64,000 nucleotides of DNA from Myxococcales bacterium (GTDB taxonomy: Bacteria; Myxococcota_A; Polyangia; Palsa-1104; SHYY01). The stretch spans positions 1 to 64,000 of the forward strand of contig SHYY01000004.1 of the NCBI GenBank assembly GCA_009692555.1, written 5' to 3'. The notes under the pieces were generated by a model. It searched no databases. It was not told where the DNA came from and saw only the letters and a program-made list of their open reading frames with translations. This document shows, in pieces, positions 42,572-51,130 of this stretch. The first letter of the stretch is position 1; each line of letters begins with the position of its first letter. A program made the position numbers and the translations under genes.

Positions 42572-43918
42572 TCAGCCTCGCGCCTCGATCCGGTAGCGCC
42601 GGACCTTGTCGCACAGCGTCGACTTCGCCATCCCGAGCGCGCTCGCCGCCGCCCGCTTGTTGCCCGCCGTGCGCCGCAGCGCCGCCGCGATCACCTCGCG
42701 CTCCACCTCGTCGAGCCTGCGCCCGGCGATCGCCACCGCTTCGCCCCCCGCCATCTCGCCGCACACCGACGCCGGCAGCAGGTCGGCCGGCTGGATCACC
42801 GCGCCGCCGAAGATCGCCGCCCGCTGCACCGCGTTCCTGAGCTCGCGCACATTGCCCGGCCACCCGTAGGTCGCCAGCGCCTCCATCGCCGACGGCGAGA
42901 ACACCTTGTCGCCCGACTCCGCCGCCATCTGATCGAGGAAGTAGCGGGCCAGGATCGGCACGTCCTCCCCGCGCTCGCGCAGCGACGGCAGGTCCAGCAC
43001 CACCGTCGACAACCGATGAAACAGATCGAGCCGGAAGGCGCGCTCCTGCACCGCCGTCCGCAGATCGCGATGGGTCGCCGCCACCACCCGCACATCCACC
43101 CGCCGCTCGCCGCTCGCCCCCACCGCCCGCACCGACCGCTCCTCGAGCGCACGGAGGAGCTTCGACTGCAAGCCGATCGGCAGCTCGCCGATCTCGTCGA
43201 GGAACAGCGTCCCGCCGTCCGCCTCGACGAACACCCCCGAGCGCCGCGCGGTCGCCCCGGTGAAGGCCCCCTTCTCGTGCCCGAACAACTCGCTCTCCAC
43301 CAGCTCAGGCGAGATCGCCCCGCAGTTCAGCACCACGAACGCCCCCGTCCGCCCGCTCTGATCGTGCAGCGCGCGCGCCGCCAGCTCCTTGCCCGTGCCG
43401 CTCTCGCCGAGGAGGAGCACGTTCGCCCGCGTCGGCGCCACGGTGAGGATCTGCTGCTTGAGCTTCCGCATCCCCGCGCTCCGGCCGATCAGCCCGGGGT
43501 CGATCGCCGGCCCTTCGACCACCATCCTGAGCGCGGTCCGCCCGACGGTGAGCCGCATCCCCGGCCGCAGCTCCCCGGAGGCCACCCGCACCCCGCCGAG
43601 GAAGGTCCCGTTGCGCGATCCGCAGTCGACCACCACCACCCGGCTGCCCATCCGCCGCACCACGCAGTGCCACCCCGAGACGAAGGGATCGTCGAGCACC
43701 AGCCCGTTGTCGGGCGCGCAGCCGAGCGTCAGCCGCCGATCGATCACCGCCTCCCGGCCATCCTCCAGCCGCAGCACCCAGCGCTGCCGCCCCTCGCCCC
43801 CGCCCCGTGGCGCCCCCTCCCCTTCGCCCTCGGCCTCCTCCGCGGGCCGCGTCACGCCTCGCCGCGTGCTGCCGCGCATCGCCCGCTCGACCTCGAGAGC
43901 CTCGACCAGTGCACTCAT
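42572..43918 (-). CDS. Sigma54-dependent activator with N-terminal FHA domain
   Basis: A 448-aa regulator. Residues about 45-135 form an FHA domain (phosphothreonine reader) with SGWHCVVRR and [12 protein letters not shown]. The AAA+ domain (about 145-380) has Walker A GESGTGKE and an intact GAFTGA loop. The C-terminal helix-turn-helix is [20 protein letters not shown]. Such proteins link Ser/Thr kinase signalling to sigma54 promoters and are common in Myxococcota. No kinase gene is next to it. It is divergent from moaDE. Confidence 0.93.
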   Translation of the reverse strand: MSALVEALEVERAMRGSTRRGVTRPAEEAEGEGEGAPRGGGEGRQRWVLRLEDGREAVIDRRLTLGCAPDNGLVLDDPFVSGWHCVVRRMGSRVVVVDCGSRNGTFLGGVRVASGELRPGMRLTVGRTALRMVVEGPAIDPGLIGRSAGMRKLKQQILTVAPTRANVLLLGESGTGKELAARALHDQSGRTGAFVVLNCGAISPELVESELFGHEKGAFTGATARRSGVFVEADGGTLFLDEIGELPIGLQSKLLRALEERSVRAVGASGERRVDVRVVAATHRDLRTAVQERAFRLDLFHRLSTVVLDLPSLRERGEDVPILARYFLDQMAAESGDKVFSPSAMEALATYGWPGNVRELRNAVQRAAIFGGAVIQPADLLPASVCGEMAGGEAVAIAGRRLDEVEREVIAAALRRTAGNKRAAASALGMAKSTLCDKVRRYRIEARG

Positions 43919-43967
43919 CCGGACCTCCGCCTAAGCCACCCAATTGTCGGCGGTCGGACCAATAAAG

Positions 43968-43986
43968 TTTCGCGCAGCTGGCGAAA
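43968..43986. promoter_or_regulatory. Dyad in the gap between the FHA regulator and moaDE
   Basis: TTTCGC, seven bases, GCGAAA lies about 50 bases before the FHA-sigma54 regulator start. It could be an autoregulatory operator; no direct evidence. Confidence 0.35.
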
Positions 43987-44066
43987 ACCTCACGTTACTT
44001 CATTGACTTGTACGATCTGTCGGCGATCCCACAAAACTAACCGGAAGAGCCGCCAGGCCCGTGCGG

Positions 44067-44075
44067 TGCTATGCT
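44067..44075 (+). promoter_or_regulatory. Extended -10 of moaDE
   Basis: TGCTATGCT ends nine bases before GTG 44085, so the mRNA would be leaderless or nearly so. This argues against the upstream GTG at 44061. Confidence 0.45.
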
Positions 44076-44084
44076 GCCCGCGCC

Positions 44085-44741
44085 GTGCGTATTCGCGTCC
44101 TCTACTTCGCCGTGGTCCGCGAACGCCTCAAGAAGGACGAGGAGCTGTGCGAGCTGCCGGCCGGCGCCACCGTCGCCGATCTCCTCGATCAGCTGAGCCG
44201 CTGCTACCCGGTCGTCGCCGGGCTCCGGCGCCACCTCCAGGTCGCACGGAACCGCGAGACCGCGCGCCCCGATTCGCCGCTGTGCGACGGGGACGAGGTC
44301 GCCCTCATCCCCCCGGTGGCGGGTGGGGCCGATGCGGCGGTGCGCGATGCGCCGCTCGACTTGAACGAGGTGGTGCGGCAGGTCGCTCACGAGGGCGCCG
44401 GCGGGATCGTCACCTTCACCGGGATCGTCCGCCGCGAGAGCCAGGGCAAGCGGGTCGTCCGCCTCGAGTACGAGGCCTACCAGGCGATGGCCGAGGAGCG
44501 CCTGCGCGCGATCACCGCCTCCCTGGAGCAGGCCCACCCGGGGACGCGCGTCGCCATCGTCCACCGCGTCGGCAAGCTGGTGGTCGGCGATCTCGCGGTG
44601 GTGATCGCCGCCTCCGCGCCCCACCGCGCCGAGGCCTTCGCCGCCTGCCGCGACGCGATCGAGCGCCTGAAGGTCGAGGTGCCGATCTGGAAGAAGGAGA
44701 TCGGCGAGCAGGGCGAAGAGTGGGTCGGCCTTGGGCCGTAG
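44085..44741 (+). CDS. Molybdopterin synthase MoaD-MoaE fusion
   Basis: A 218-aa protein carrying both subunits of molybdopterin synthase, which adds sulfur to cyclic pyranopterin monophosphate in molybdenum cofactor synthesis. Residues 1-81 are MoaD (VRIRVLYFAVVRERL) ending VALIPPVAGG; the Gly-Gly that must become a thiocarboxylate is internal here. MoaE follows (EGAGGIVTFTGIVRR, VAIVHRVGKLVVGD, VEVPIWKKEI). Known MoaD-MoaE fusions are thought to need cleavage after Gly-Gly. No other moa gene is near. The start GTG 44085 is chosen from the promoter position. Confidence 0.9.
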   Translation: MRIRVLYFAVVRERLKKDEELCELPAGATVADLLDQLSRCYPVVAGLRRHLQVARNRETARPDSPLCDGDEVALIPPVAGGADAAVRDAPLDLNEVVRQVAHEGAGGIVTFTGIVRRESQGKRVVRLEYEAYQAMAEERLRAITASLEQAHPGTRVAIVHRVGKLVVGDLAVVIAASAPHRAEAFAACRDAIERLKVEVPIWKKEIGEQGEEWVGLGP

Positions 44742-44771
44742 GAGCGCCAGCCGCCGCGGCTTGTGGATAAG

Positions 44772-44799
44772 TTGCGTTCGGAGGGCGCCCAGGTATAAT
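44772..44799 (+). promoter_or_regulatory. Sigma70-type promoter of the SprT-like gene
   Basis: TTGCGT (44772-44777), a 16-base spacer and a perfect TATAAT (44794-44799). The start near 44806 leaves a leader of about 70 bases before GTG 44875, which has a ggaggtg ribosome site. Confidence 0.7.
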
Positions 44800-44874
44800 C
44801 AGCGCCTATTGTGCAGCTTCCCGATGCCAGGGAAGCCACTGTAATCAATGGCGATTCATACACTGGAGGTGTGA

Positions 44875-45774
44875 GTGAAGCCGGCTGAGCAGACCTCGTA
44901 CCATTATGCCGAGTTAGGCACCGCGGATCGCCGCGTGGGCGCCGTGGACCGCCGCGCAGGCGCCCTCCCGAGGGTGGCGCGCGAGCACTCTCTCGCCACC
45001 GTGGGAGCACGTCCCGCGCTTCGCGTCGCGCGCACGCTCGACCGCGACCGGCCCGCCGTGCAGCGCAGCGCCGATCCCACCGAGATCGCAAGGCAGCGCC
45101 TGGAGAGGCGTATCGGCGCCCACCTCCCGGGCCGCCGCCTCGCCCTCGCGGTCACCGACAACAGCTTCACGATGATCTCGGTGAAGCGCGAGAAGGGGCT
45201 CTTCCGCCTCCGCCTCCACCACATGTTCCTGGAGGCGGACCACGTCGTGGTGCGCGCGCTCGGCCGCTACGTCGGCGAGAACGACCGCCATGCCTCCGAC
45301 GCGCTCGGCCGCTACATCGATGTCCACCAGGACGACATCCGCCGCGCCCGCCGGCCGAAGACGCCCGCCATCACGCTCGAGACCAGCGGCGAGGTCCACG
45401 ACCTCCACCAGCTCTACGGCGACCTGAACGCGCGCTACTTCCGGCGCCGGATCGAGGCCCGCATCACCTGGGGCATCCGCACGCCCGACGGGGGCCGCCG
45501 CCGCCGCCGCAACTCGATCAAGATGGGCTCCTACTCCGTCGAGGACCGGCTGATCCGCATCCACCCGTCGCTGGACCGCGACTTCGTGCCGCGCTACTTC
45601 GTCGAGTGGATCGTCTACCACGAGATGCTGCACCAGAAGCACGACATCCCGGTGGTGGGCGGGCGCCGCCAGTTCCACACGCCCTCCTTCCTCGAGGAGG
45701 AGGCGGCCTTCGAGTACTTCGATCGGGCCCGCCGCTGGGAGCGCGAGAACCTGAATCGTCTCCTGTTCTACTGA
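44875..45774 (+). CDS. SprT-like zinc metallopeptidase domain protein
   Basis: A 299-aa protein. The first 90 residues are Arg-rich with no known domain. The C-terminal half resembles SprT/M48-like proteins: HDLHQLYGDLNARYFRRRIE, then the zinc site HEMLH at 249-253 in VYHEMLHQKHDIP, and a later Glu-rich helix (FLEEEAAFEYFDRARRWE). It may act on DNA-protein or stress-damaged proteins, but its substrate is unknown. Its stop codon abuts a fragment of a copper monooxygenase gene. Confidence 0.8.
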   Translation: MKPAEQTSYHYAELGTADRRVGAVDRRAGALPRVAREHSLATVGARPALRVARTLDRDRPAVQRSADPTEIARQRLERRIGAHLPGRRLALAVTDNSFTMISVKREKGLFRLRLHHMFLEADHVVVRALGRYVGENDRHASDALGRYIDVHQDDIRRARRPKTPAITLETSGEVHDLHQLYGDLNARYFRRRIEARITWGIRTPDGGRRRRRNSIKMGSYSVEDRLIRIHPSLDRDFVPRYFVEWIVYHEMLHQKHDIPVVGGRRQFHTPSFLEEEAAFEYFDRARRWERENLNRLLFY

Positions 45775-45901
45775 CAATCCCACGGACAAGGAAGTCGGCT
45801 TCGGCGAGAGCGCCCTCGCCGAGATGTGCTTCGCGTGGCTCTACTACTACCCGTCGCGCGGCTTCGACTTCTGCGTCGACGGAACCTGCCTGGTCGAATA
45901 G
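45770..45901 (+). pseudogene. 3' remnant of a copper type II (DBH/PHM-like) monooxygenase gene
   Basis: Starting in the last codons of the SprT-like gene but in another frame, 43 codons read TDNPTDKEVGFGESALAEMC and on through FAWLYYYPSRGFDFCVDG to TAG 45899-45901. The FGE-S-L-EMCF pattern followed by an aromatic run and two late cysteines fits the C-terminal domain end of ascorbate-dependent copper monooxygenases. Nothing upstream encodes the remaining domain, so this is a leftover from a deletion. The minus-strand BtuF-like gene ends inside it. Confidence 0.6.
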
Positions 45902-46695
45902 GGAGCCAGTCGCGCGACGGCATCCGCGAGGGCGGCGATCCCCGCGGTGCGCCCCCCGTACCACTGCAACACCTTGCCATCGACCACCTCGGCGGGCGCG
46001 ATCGCCGCAAGCTCGGCGACGTCGGCCGGTCCGAACGCGTAGGGTTCGTCGGGCAGCAGGATCGCCTCGGGGCGCGCCGCGCGAACCTGCTCGAGCGTGA
46101 CCTTCGGGTAGCGATGCGCCGGGTTGCCCGCCAGCACCGGGATCGCGCCGCACACGGCCAGCACCTCGTGCATGAACGTGTCGGTGGAGCAGGCCATCCA
46201 CGGGTCGCGCCACACCGGGCAGAACACGCGCACCGGCCGCCGCCCCGCCGCGCTCAGCCTCGCCACCGCGATCCCGGCCCGCACCCGCTCCCTGAGCGCG
46301 TCACAGCGCGCCGGCTCCCCGTCGACCAGATCGCCGATCTCGCCGATCAGGGCGACCGCGTCCTCGAGGGTCCGCACATCGGCCACGTACACCGCGATCC
46401 CCGCCGCCTCGAGCGCGTCCACGTCGCGGCGATGGTTCTCCTCCTTCACCGCCAGGACCAGATCGGGCGCGAGCGCGATGATCCGCGCCACCTCGGGATC
46501 CTTCTGCCCGCCCACCCTCGGGAGGGCGTCCAGCTGGCCCGCCGGCTCGCTGCAGTAGCGCGACACCGCGACCACGCGCGGGCCCGCCCCGAGGTCGAAC
46601 AGCAGCTCGGTCAGCGACGGAACGAGCGAGACGATCCGCGCCGGGGTCTCCGGCACCGACAGCTCCCGTTCCAGCGCGTCCTGCAGCAGCCTCAA
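45847..46695 (-). CDS. Helical-backbone metal/cobalamin receptor (BtuF-like)
   Basis: A 282-aa protein of the BtuF/FhuD-type periplasmic receptor fold: RIVSLVPSLTELLFDLGAGP, VGGQKDPEVARIIALAPDLV and ARPEAILLPDEPYAFGPADV. There is no signal peptide or lipobox, so it may be a cytoplasmic or anchored-elsewhere version; its N-terminus could also be misplaced. No transporter genes are adjacent. Its last 18 residues are encoded by the antisense strand of the copper monooxygenase remnant, so the original stop was probably lost. Confidence 0.78.
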   Translation of the reverse strand: MRLLQDALERELSVPETPARIVSLVPSLTELLFDLGAGPRVVAVSRYCSEPAGQLDALPRVGGQKDPEVARIIALAPDLVLAVKEENHRRDVDALEAAGIAVYVADVRTLEDAVALIGEIGDLVDGEPARCDALRERVRAGIAVARLSAAGRRPVRVFCPVWRDPWMACSTDTFMHEVLAVCGAIPVLAGNPAHRYPKVTLEQVRAARPEAILLPDEPYAFGPADVAELAAIAPAEVVDGKVLQWYGGRTAGIAALADAVARLAPYSTRQVPSTQKSKPRDG

Positions 46696-46709
46696 GGCAC
46701 CCCGTTTGT

Positions 46710-46738
46710 TTGCCGCGATCGTCGCGGTGTGTTAACCA
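46710..46738 (+). promoter_or_regulatory. Probable promoter of pcnB
   Basis: TTGCCG (46710-46715), 17 bases, TAACCA as part of extended -10 TGTTAACCA (46730-46738), 12 bases before ATG 46751. Confidence 0.4.
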
Positions 46739-46750
46739 GAGAGCATTTCG

Positions 46751-48157
46751 ATGCCGATCCATCAAGAACTGATCGACGCCGACGCCCAGAAGGTGATCCG
46801 GCGTCTGGTTCGCGCCAAGCACCAGGCCTACTTCGTCGGTGGCTGCGTGCGCGACCTGCTCCTCGAGCGCACCCCGAAGGACTTCGATATCGCCACCAGC
46901 GCGACCCCGCCGCAGATCAAGGATCTCTTCCGCAACTGCCGGATCATCGGCCGCCGCTTCCGCCTCGCGCACATCTTCTTCGGCCAGAAGATCATCGAGA
47001 CCGCCACCTTCCGCGCCAACCCGCGCGAGGTCGACAGCGACGGTGGGGAGGGGGATGATGCCCTGCCCACCAGCGAGGATCTGCTGATCCGGCGCGACAA
47101 CGTCTTCGGCAACGCCGAGGAGGATGCGAGGCGCCGCGACTTCACCATCAACGGCCTGTTCTACGACCTCGATGCCGACCAGGTGATCGATTACGTCGGC
47201 GGCCTGACCGACCTCGCCAGCCGCACCGTGCGCACCATCGGCGACCCGGACATCCGCTTCCGCGAGGACCCGGTGCGCATCCTTCGCGCGGTCAAGTTCG
47301 CGGCGCGCCTCGACTTTCAGGTCGAGCCGGCGGCCTGGCAGGCGATCATGGTGCACAAGGTGGAGATCCCGAAGTGCCCCGCCCCGAGGGTGCTGGAGGA
47401 GGTCTACCGTCTCCTGCGTGGCGGCGCGGGGCGGCGCTCGATGGAGCTTTTGCGCGAGACCGGCATCCTCGAGCTGCTCATGCCGGAGCTGGCAGCGCTC
47501 GTCGCCGCCGAGGGTGGCGACTCTCCTTCGGCCCGCTGGTGGTGGCAGACCCTCGACCGCATCGATGTGCGAATGCGACGGCGGGACTTCATGCCGTCGA
47601 ACGCTGTGCTCCTGTGTGCGCTGCTCGGGCCGTTCGTCGGCATGGAGGTGCTCGAGGAGGCGGAGGGCCCCGGGCAGGGCCAGGGGCGAATCCGCGATAT
47701 CGGGCAGGTGATCGAGGACCGCATCCGGCCGCTGCTCGAACGGATGCGGGTCTCGCGGCGCGACAGTGAGCGCGTGCGTCAGATCCTGCTCTCGCAGCGA
47801 CGGATCGCACCCTCGAAGCGGCGGCGCGGAAAGCCGCTGACGCTGGTCCGGCGCGACTACTTCCAGGAGGCGCTCGACGTCTACGAGCTGCTCGCGCCCG
47901 CGCGCCCCGGAACGGCGCAGGAGGGCGACGCCGCAAGCTGGCGCAAGATGGCGCAGGACGCTTCGCAGGGCGGCCTGCTTTCGGCTCAGGACGGGGACGA
48001 GAGCGGAGACACCGACGAGGCCGCGGTCAGCCCGGGCGAGGAGCCGCGCAAGAGGCGTCGCCGAAGGCGTGGGGGACGGAACCGCCCGCGCCCCGATGGG
48101 ACCGCCGGGGCCACCCCCGCTGCCGCGCTCGCCGCCAAGCCCGACGAAGTCGGCTGA
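46751..48157 (+). CDS. pcnB: Poly(A) polymerase PcnB / tRNA nucleotidyltransferase family
   Basis: A 468-aa class II nucleotidyltransferase. The catalytic head is complete: FVGGCVRDLLLERTPKDFD with the acidic pair in DFDIATSA, the RRDFTINGLFYD motif and the RNA-contact RFREDPVRILRAVKF. The long basic tail ([15 protein letters not shown]) is typical of bacterial poly(A) polymerases rather than CCA-adding enzymes, which suggests RNA 3' tailing. An acidic segment near 400 separates head and tail. Confidence 0.9.
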   Translation: MPIHQELIDADAQKVIRRLVRAKHQAYFVGGCVRDLLLERTPKDFDIATSATPPQIKDLFRNCRIIGRRFRLAHIFFGQKIIETATFRANPREVDSDGGEGDDALPTSEDLLIRRDNVFGNAEEDARRRDFTINGLFYDLDADQVIDYVGGLTDLASRTVRTIGDPDIRFREDPVRILRAVKFAARLDFQVEPAAWQAIMVHKVEIPKCPAPRVLEEVYRLLRGGAGRRSMELLRETGILELLMPELAALVAAEGGDSPSARWWWQTLDRIDVRMRRRDFMPSNAVLLCALLGPFVGMEVLEEAEGPGQGQGRIRDIGQVIEDRIRPLLERMRVSRRDSERVRQILLSQRRIAPSKRRRGKPLTLVRRDYFQEALDVYELLAPARPGTAQEGDAASWRKMAQDASQGGLLSAQDGDESGDTDEAAVSPGEEPRKRRRRRRGGRNRPRPDGTAGATPAAALAAKPDEVG

Positions 48158-48239
48158 TATCAGCGGGCCGCGTCTTCGGGTGGGACCAAGACCCGCGACC
48201 CGCGTTCCCACGCGGTCGCCGCGGCGGGCTCCCTGCTTC

Positions 48240-48722
48240 TCACGCGTCAAACTCGGTCTGCTCGGGAGCGTGTCCGTCCTCGCTCGCAGGAGCAGGCCGG
48301 TACGAGGCCGCCAGGGCCCGCTCGTCCGGCGTCGCATCGTACAATTCGAAGACCGCCTCATCGAGCGTGGTCTCTGCCGCTTCAAGTGCACGCAGCCACT
48401 TCTCCCTCTCGCGCTCCCCAACCGCACCGACCAACCCGCAACTGGCGGCCCTCGCCTGCTCCGCCAGATCCATAACTTGAGCATGGATCTTTCTGCCGGA
48501 GGCGACGTCAAGCCGGGGAATTACCACGGCAACATCTTGAATGTATTGCTGATTGTATGCATACCAGCCGTGCTGAAATCGACTGCTCTGGGACTTGATG
48601 GCGAAGTCGAGGAGAGAACTGTCGAGGATACCGGTCAGATAGCGTAGATGCAGTCCCGCGGCGAGGTTTTTCGGCGACAACTGAAGACCGTAGCCCCCGC
48701 CACCACCGCCACCGCTGCCCAT
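48240..48722 (-). pseudogene. Remnant of a TaqI-like specificity domain (Eco57I-type methyltransferase/restriction protein)
   Basis: A 160-aa frame from an ATG at 48722. After a poly-glycine start (from GGT/GGC repeats) it reads NLAAGLHLRYLTGILDSSLL, then SSRFQHGWYAYNQQYIQDVA and a helical C-terminus. This is the end of the TaqI-like target-recognition domain found at the C-terminus of type IIG/Eco57I DNA methyltransferases. No catalytic N-terminal part (NPPY/FxGxG motifs) is present upstream, where hexamer arrays lie instead. It is best seen as a decayed restriction-modification gene. Confidence 0.62.
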
Positions 48723-48760
48723 GAAAAAGTATCTCCGCCGAGACCGGCCGCCCGCCCCCT

Positions 48761-48812
<52 letters not shown>

Positions 48813-48937
48813 AGAGCGGGAGCAACCGAAGAACCAGAGGTGGCGCGGCAGCGCGCCCACCGAGCACTTTGGATCGCACCCGTTGAGCAGGGGGTGCAGC
48901 CACCCCGGGTCGCTGCTGTTCGTCTTGTCGATCACCA

Positions 48938-48974
<37 letters not shown>

Positions 48975-48991
48975 CGGGGCGCCGTAGGGCG

Positions 48992-49021
48992 TTGACAGCC
49001 TCGGGGAGGGACTGCTAGAAG
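48992..49021 (+). promoter_or_regulatory. Promoter of the FAD oxidoreductase gene
   Basis: TTGACA (48992-48997), 18 bases and TAGAAG as part of the extended element TGCTAGAAG. The predicted start coincides with ATG 49029, so translation is probably leaderless. Confidence 0.6.
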
Positions 49022-49028
49022 TGTGATA

Positions 49029-50477
49029 ATGATTTTCGATTTCAAGAAGCCGCGGGTGGCGGTGCTGGGGGGCGGGGCGTGCGGGATGACCGCGGCGTGG
49101 GAGCTGGCGGCGGCGGGCTGCGAGGTGACGGTGCTGGAGCGCGAGCCGCGGCTCGGCGGGCTGTGCGCGACCCACGAGCGCGATGGCTATCGCTTCGACC
49201 TCGGTGGCCATCGCTTCATCTCGCGCAGCGGTGAGCTGGTCGACAGGGTGCGCGGGCTGCTCGGCGAGGAGCTGCTCTCGCGCACCCGTCGCAGCGTGAT
49301 CCTGCACGGCGATCGCCGCTACCGCTACCCGCTCGACGCCGCCGATCTGGCGCGCAATCTCGCCTCGGTGGAGGCGGTGCGCGCGGTGGCGAGTTATGCC
49401 CGCGCGCGCCTCGGACAGCGGGTCGCCCCGGGCGCCGACGCCTCGTTCGAGGACTGGGTGGTGGCGCGCTTCGGCAGCCACCTCTACGACCTCTTCTTCG
49501 GCCCCTACACCGAGAAGCTCTGGGGCCTCCCGCCGTCGCAGCTCTCGGCCGACTGGGCGAGCGAGCGGATCTCGCTCCTCGACCTCGGCGACGCGCTCCT
49601 GCGGCTCCTCCGGGTGCGCCGCGGCGGTCGCCCGCGCAGCTACGCGCGCGGCTACTTCTACCCGCGCCTCGGCATCGGCCAGATCTTCGAGGCGATGGGC
49701 GAGGAGATCCGCCGCCTCGGCGCGACGGTGACCCTCGGCGCGACGGTGACCGGCCTCGACCGCGACCGTCGCGGACAGGTGCGCGCGGTGCGCTGGCGAG
49801 ACGAAGGCGGGCGCGAGCGCGGCCTCGATTGCGACTTCGTGATCTCGACGGTATCGCTGCCGCTTTTGGCCCGCTGGCTCGCTCCCGGCGACGGCGAAGT
49901 CGAGCGCCACGCCGAAGCTCTCCGCTACCGCGCGGTGCGCTTCCTGAACCTGATGCTCGATCGCCCGGCGGTCTCGGAGAACACCTGGATGTACGTCTCC
50001 GAGCCGCGCTACCTCGCGACGCGGATCCAGGAGCCGCGCCACCGCAGTCCGGAGATGGCCCCGCCGGGGAAGACCTCGCTGATGCTCGAGATCCCGTGCG
50101 ACGTCGACGACGCGGTGTGGCGCGCCGCCGACGCCTCGCTCCTCGCGCGCTGCACCGACGATCTCGGGCGCCTCGGCTTCCCCGGGATCGCCGCCGACAC
50201 CCGCGGCTGCTTCTCCACCTTCGTCGCCGAGGGCTACCCGATCTACACCCTCGGCTACGGCGCGCACCAGCTTGCGCTGTTCGCCCACGTCGAGCGCGCG
50301 GGCAACCTCGCCTCGTGCGGCCGACAGGGAACTTTCCGCTATATTTTCATGGACATCGCGATGGAGATGGGGCTCCATGCGGCGCGTCAGGTGCTCGCCG
50401 GCGCGCTCCGACCGCGCGACTACGCAGGCTTCCGCTCCGACCGCCAGTTGATCGAGTCCCAGAGCGTGACGGCCTAG
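49029..50477 (+). CDS. FAD-dependent amine-oxidase/protoporphyrinogen-oxidase-like protein
   Basis: A 482-aa flavoprotein. The dinucleotide site is RVAVLGGGACGMTAAWELAA with the acidic ELEREP-type end, and GGLCATHERDGYRFDLGGHR is the family's second flavin motif. The body (GPYTEKLWGLPPSQLSADWA) is like the NAD(P)-binding Rossmann-like proteins often linked to polysaccharide or carotenoid biosynthesis, and to UDP-galactopyranose mutase-like folds. The substrate is unknown. I start at ATG 49029 because the promoter overlaps the earlier GTG at 49023. Confidence 0.85.
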   Translation: MIFDFKKPRVAVLGGGACGMTAAWELAAAGCEVTVLEREPRLGGLCATHERDGYRFDLGGHRFISRSGELVDRVRGLLGEELLSRTRRSVILHGDRRYRYPLDAADLARNLASVEAVRAVASYARARLGQRVAPGADASFEDWVVARFGSHLYDLFFGPYTEKLWGLPPSQLSADWASERISLLDLGDALLRLLRVRRGGRPRSYARGYFYPRLGIGQIFEAMGEEIRRLGATVTLGATVTGLDRDRRGQVRAVRWRDEGGRERGLDCDFVISTVSLPLLARWLAPGDGEVERHAEALRYRAVRFLNLMLDRPAVSENTWMYVSEPRYLATRIQEPRHRSPEMAPPGKTSLMLEIPCDVDDAVWRAADASLLARCTDDLGRLGFPGIAADTRGCFSTFVAEGYPIYTLGYGAHQLALFAHVERAGNLASCGRQGTFRYIFMDIAMEMGLHAARQVLAGALRPRDYAGFRSDRQLIESQSVTA

Positions 50478-50489
50478 TCTAGCCATCGA

Positions 50490-50517
50490 TTGACGCGCGT
50501 CGGCCTGGTGTTACCTT
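50490..50517 (+). promoter_or_regulatory. Promoter/operator of the RHH-ParE toxin-antitoxin operon
   Basis: TTGACG (50490-50495), 16 bases, extended -10 TGTTACCTT (50509-50517). The -10 overlaps an inverted repeat, TACC-TT-GGTA, just before the antitoxin gene; ribbon-helix-helix antitoxins commonly repress by binding such sites. Confidence 0.6.
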
Positions 50518-50544
50518 GGTAGTATCACCCACACGGAGCCGTCG

Positions 50545-50829
50545 ATGCCGGTCACCACCCTCAAGCTGCCCGCCGAGCTGAAGCAACGGATCGCCGCGGT
50601 CGTCGAAGGCAGCGGGCAGTCGATGCACGCATTCATGGTCCGCGCGGTCGAGGAGGAGACCCGGCGGGCTGAGCTGCGTCGAGCCTTCCACGCCGACGCA
50701 TTGGCGGCGCGCGAGGAGGCGTTCCGCACCGGCCTGGCGCATCCCGCCGCCGCCGTGCACGCCTACATCCGATCGCGTGTGAACGGCAAGAGAGCGACGC
50801 GCCCCAAGGCCAAACCGTGGCGCGGGTAG
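50545..50829 (+). CDS. Ribbon-helix-helix antitoxin
   Basis: A 94-aa protein. The N-terminal TTLKLPAELKQRIAAVVEGS plus SMHAFMVRAVEEE is a ribbon-helix-helix DNA-binding motif. The C-terminal part would cover the toxin and ends in a basic tail. It overlaps the toxin gene by 13 bases. Expected role: neutralise the toxin and repress the operon. Confidence 0.85.
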   Translation: MPVTTLKLPAELKQRIAAVVEGSGQSMHAFMVRAVEEETRRAELRRAFHADALAAREEAFRTGLAHPAAAVHAYIRSRVNGKRATRPKAKPWRG

Positions 50830-51107
50830 TCTACTCCGAGCGCGGCCTGGCCGATCTGGAACTCCTGTTCGACTTCGCCGCCGTCGCGGACCGGGAGTTC
50901 GCCGTCGCATCGATCGACGCGATGGAAGAGGCGGTGAGCCTCCTCGCCCATCACCCGCTGATCGGGCGCCCCGTCGATGACGATCTGCGCGAACTGGTGA
51001 TCTCGCGCGGCAAGACCGGATACGTGGCCCGCTACGCCTGGCTGGAAAGCGACGACGTCGTGATGGTGCTGGCGATCCGGCATCAGAGCGAAGCCGGCTA
51101 TCGATAG
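50817..51107 (+). CDS. RelE/ParE-family toxin
   Basis: A 96-aa toxin of the ParE/RelE fold: VVYSERGLADLELLFDFAAV, a helical middle with HHPLIGRPVDDDLRELVI, and the C-terminal strand YAWLESDDVVMVLAIRHQSE. The ending AIRHQSEAGYR is typical of ParE-type proteins, which usually target gyrase, whereas RelE types cut mRNA; which applies here is not certain. Confidence 0.88.
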   Translation: MARVVYSERGLADLELLFDFAAVADREFAVASIDAMEEAVSLLAHHPLIGRPVDDDLRELVISRGKTGYVARYAWLESDDVVMVLAIRHQSEAGYR

Positions 51108-51130
51108 GCCTCGCTGAAAAGGCCGCCGCT

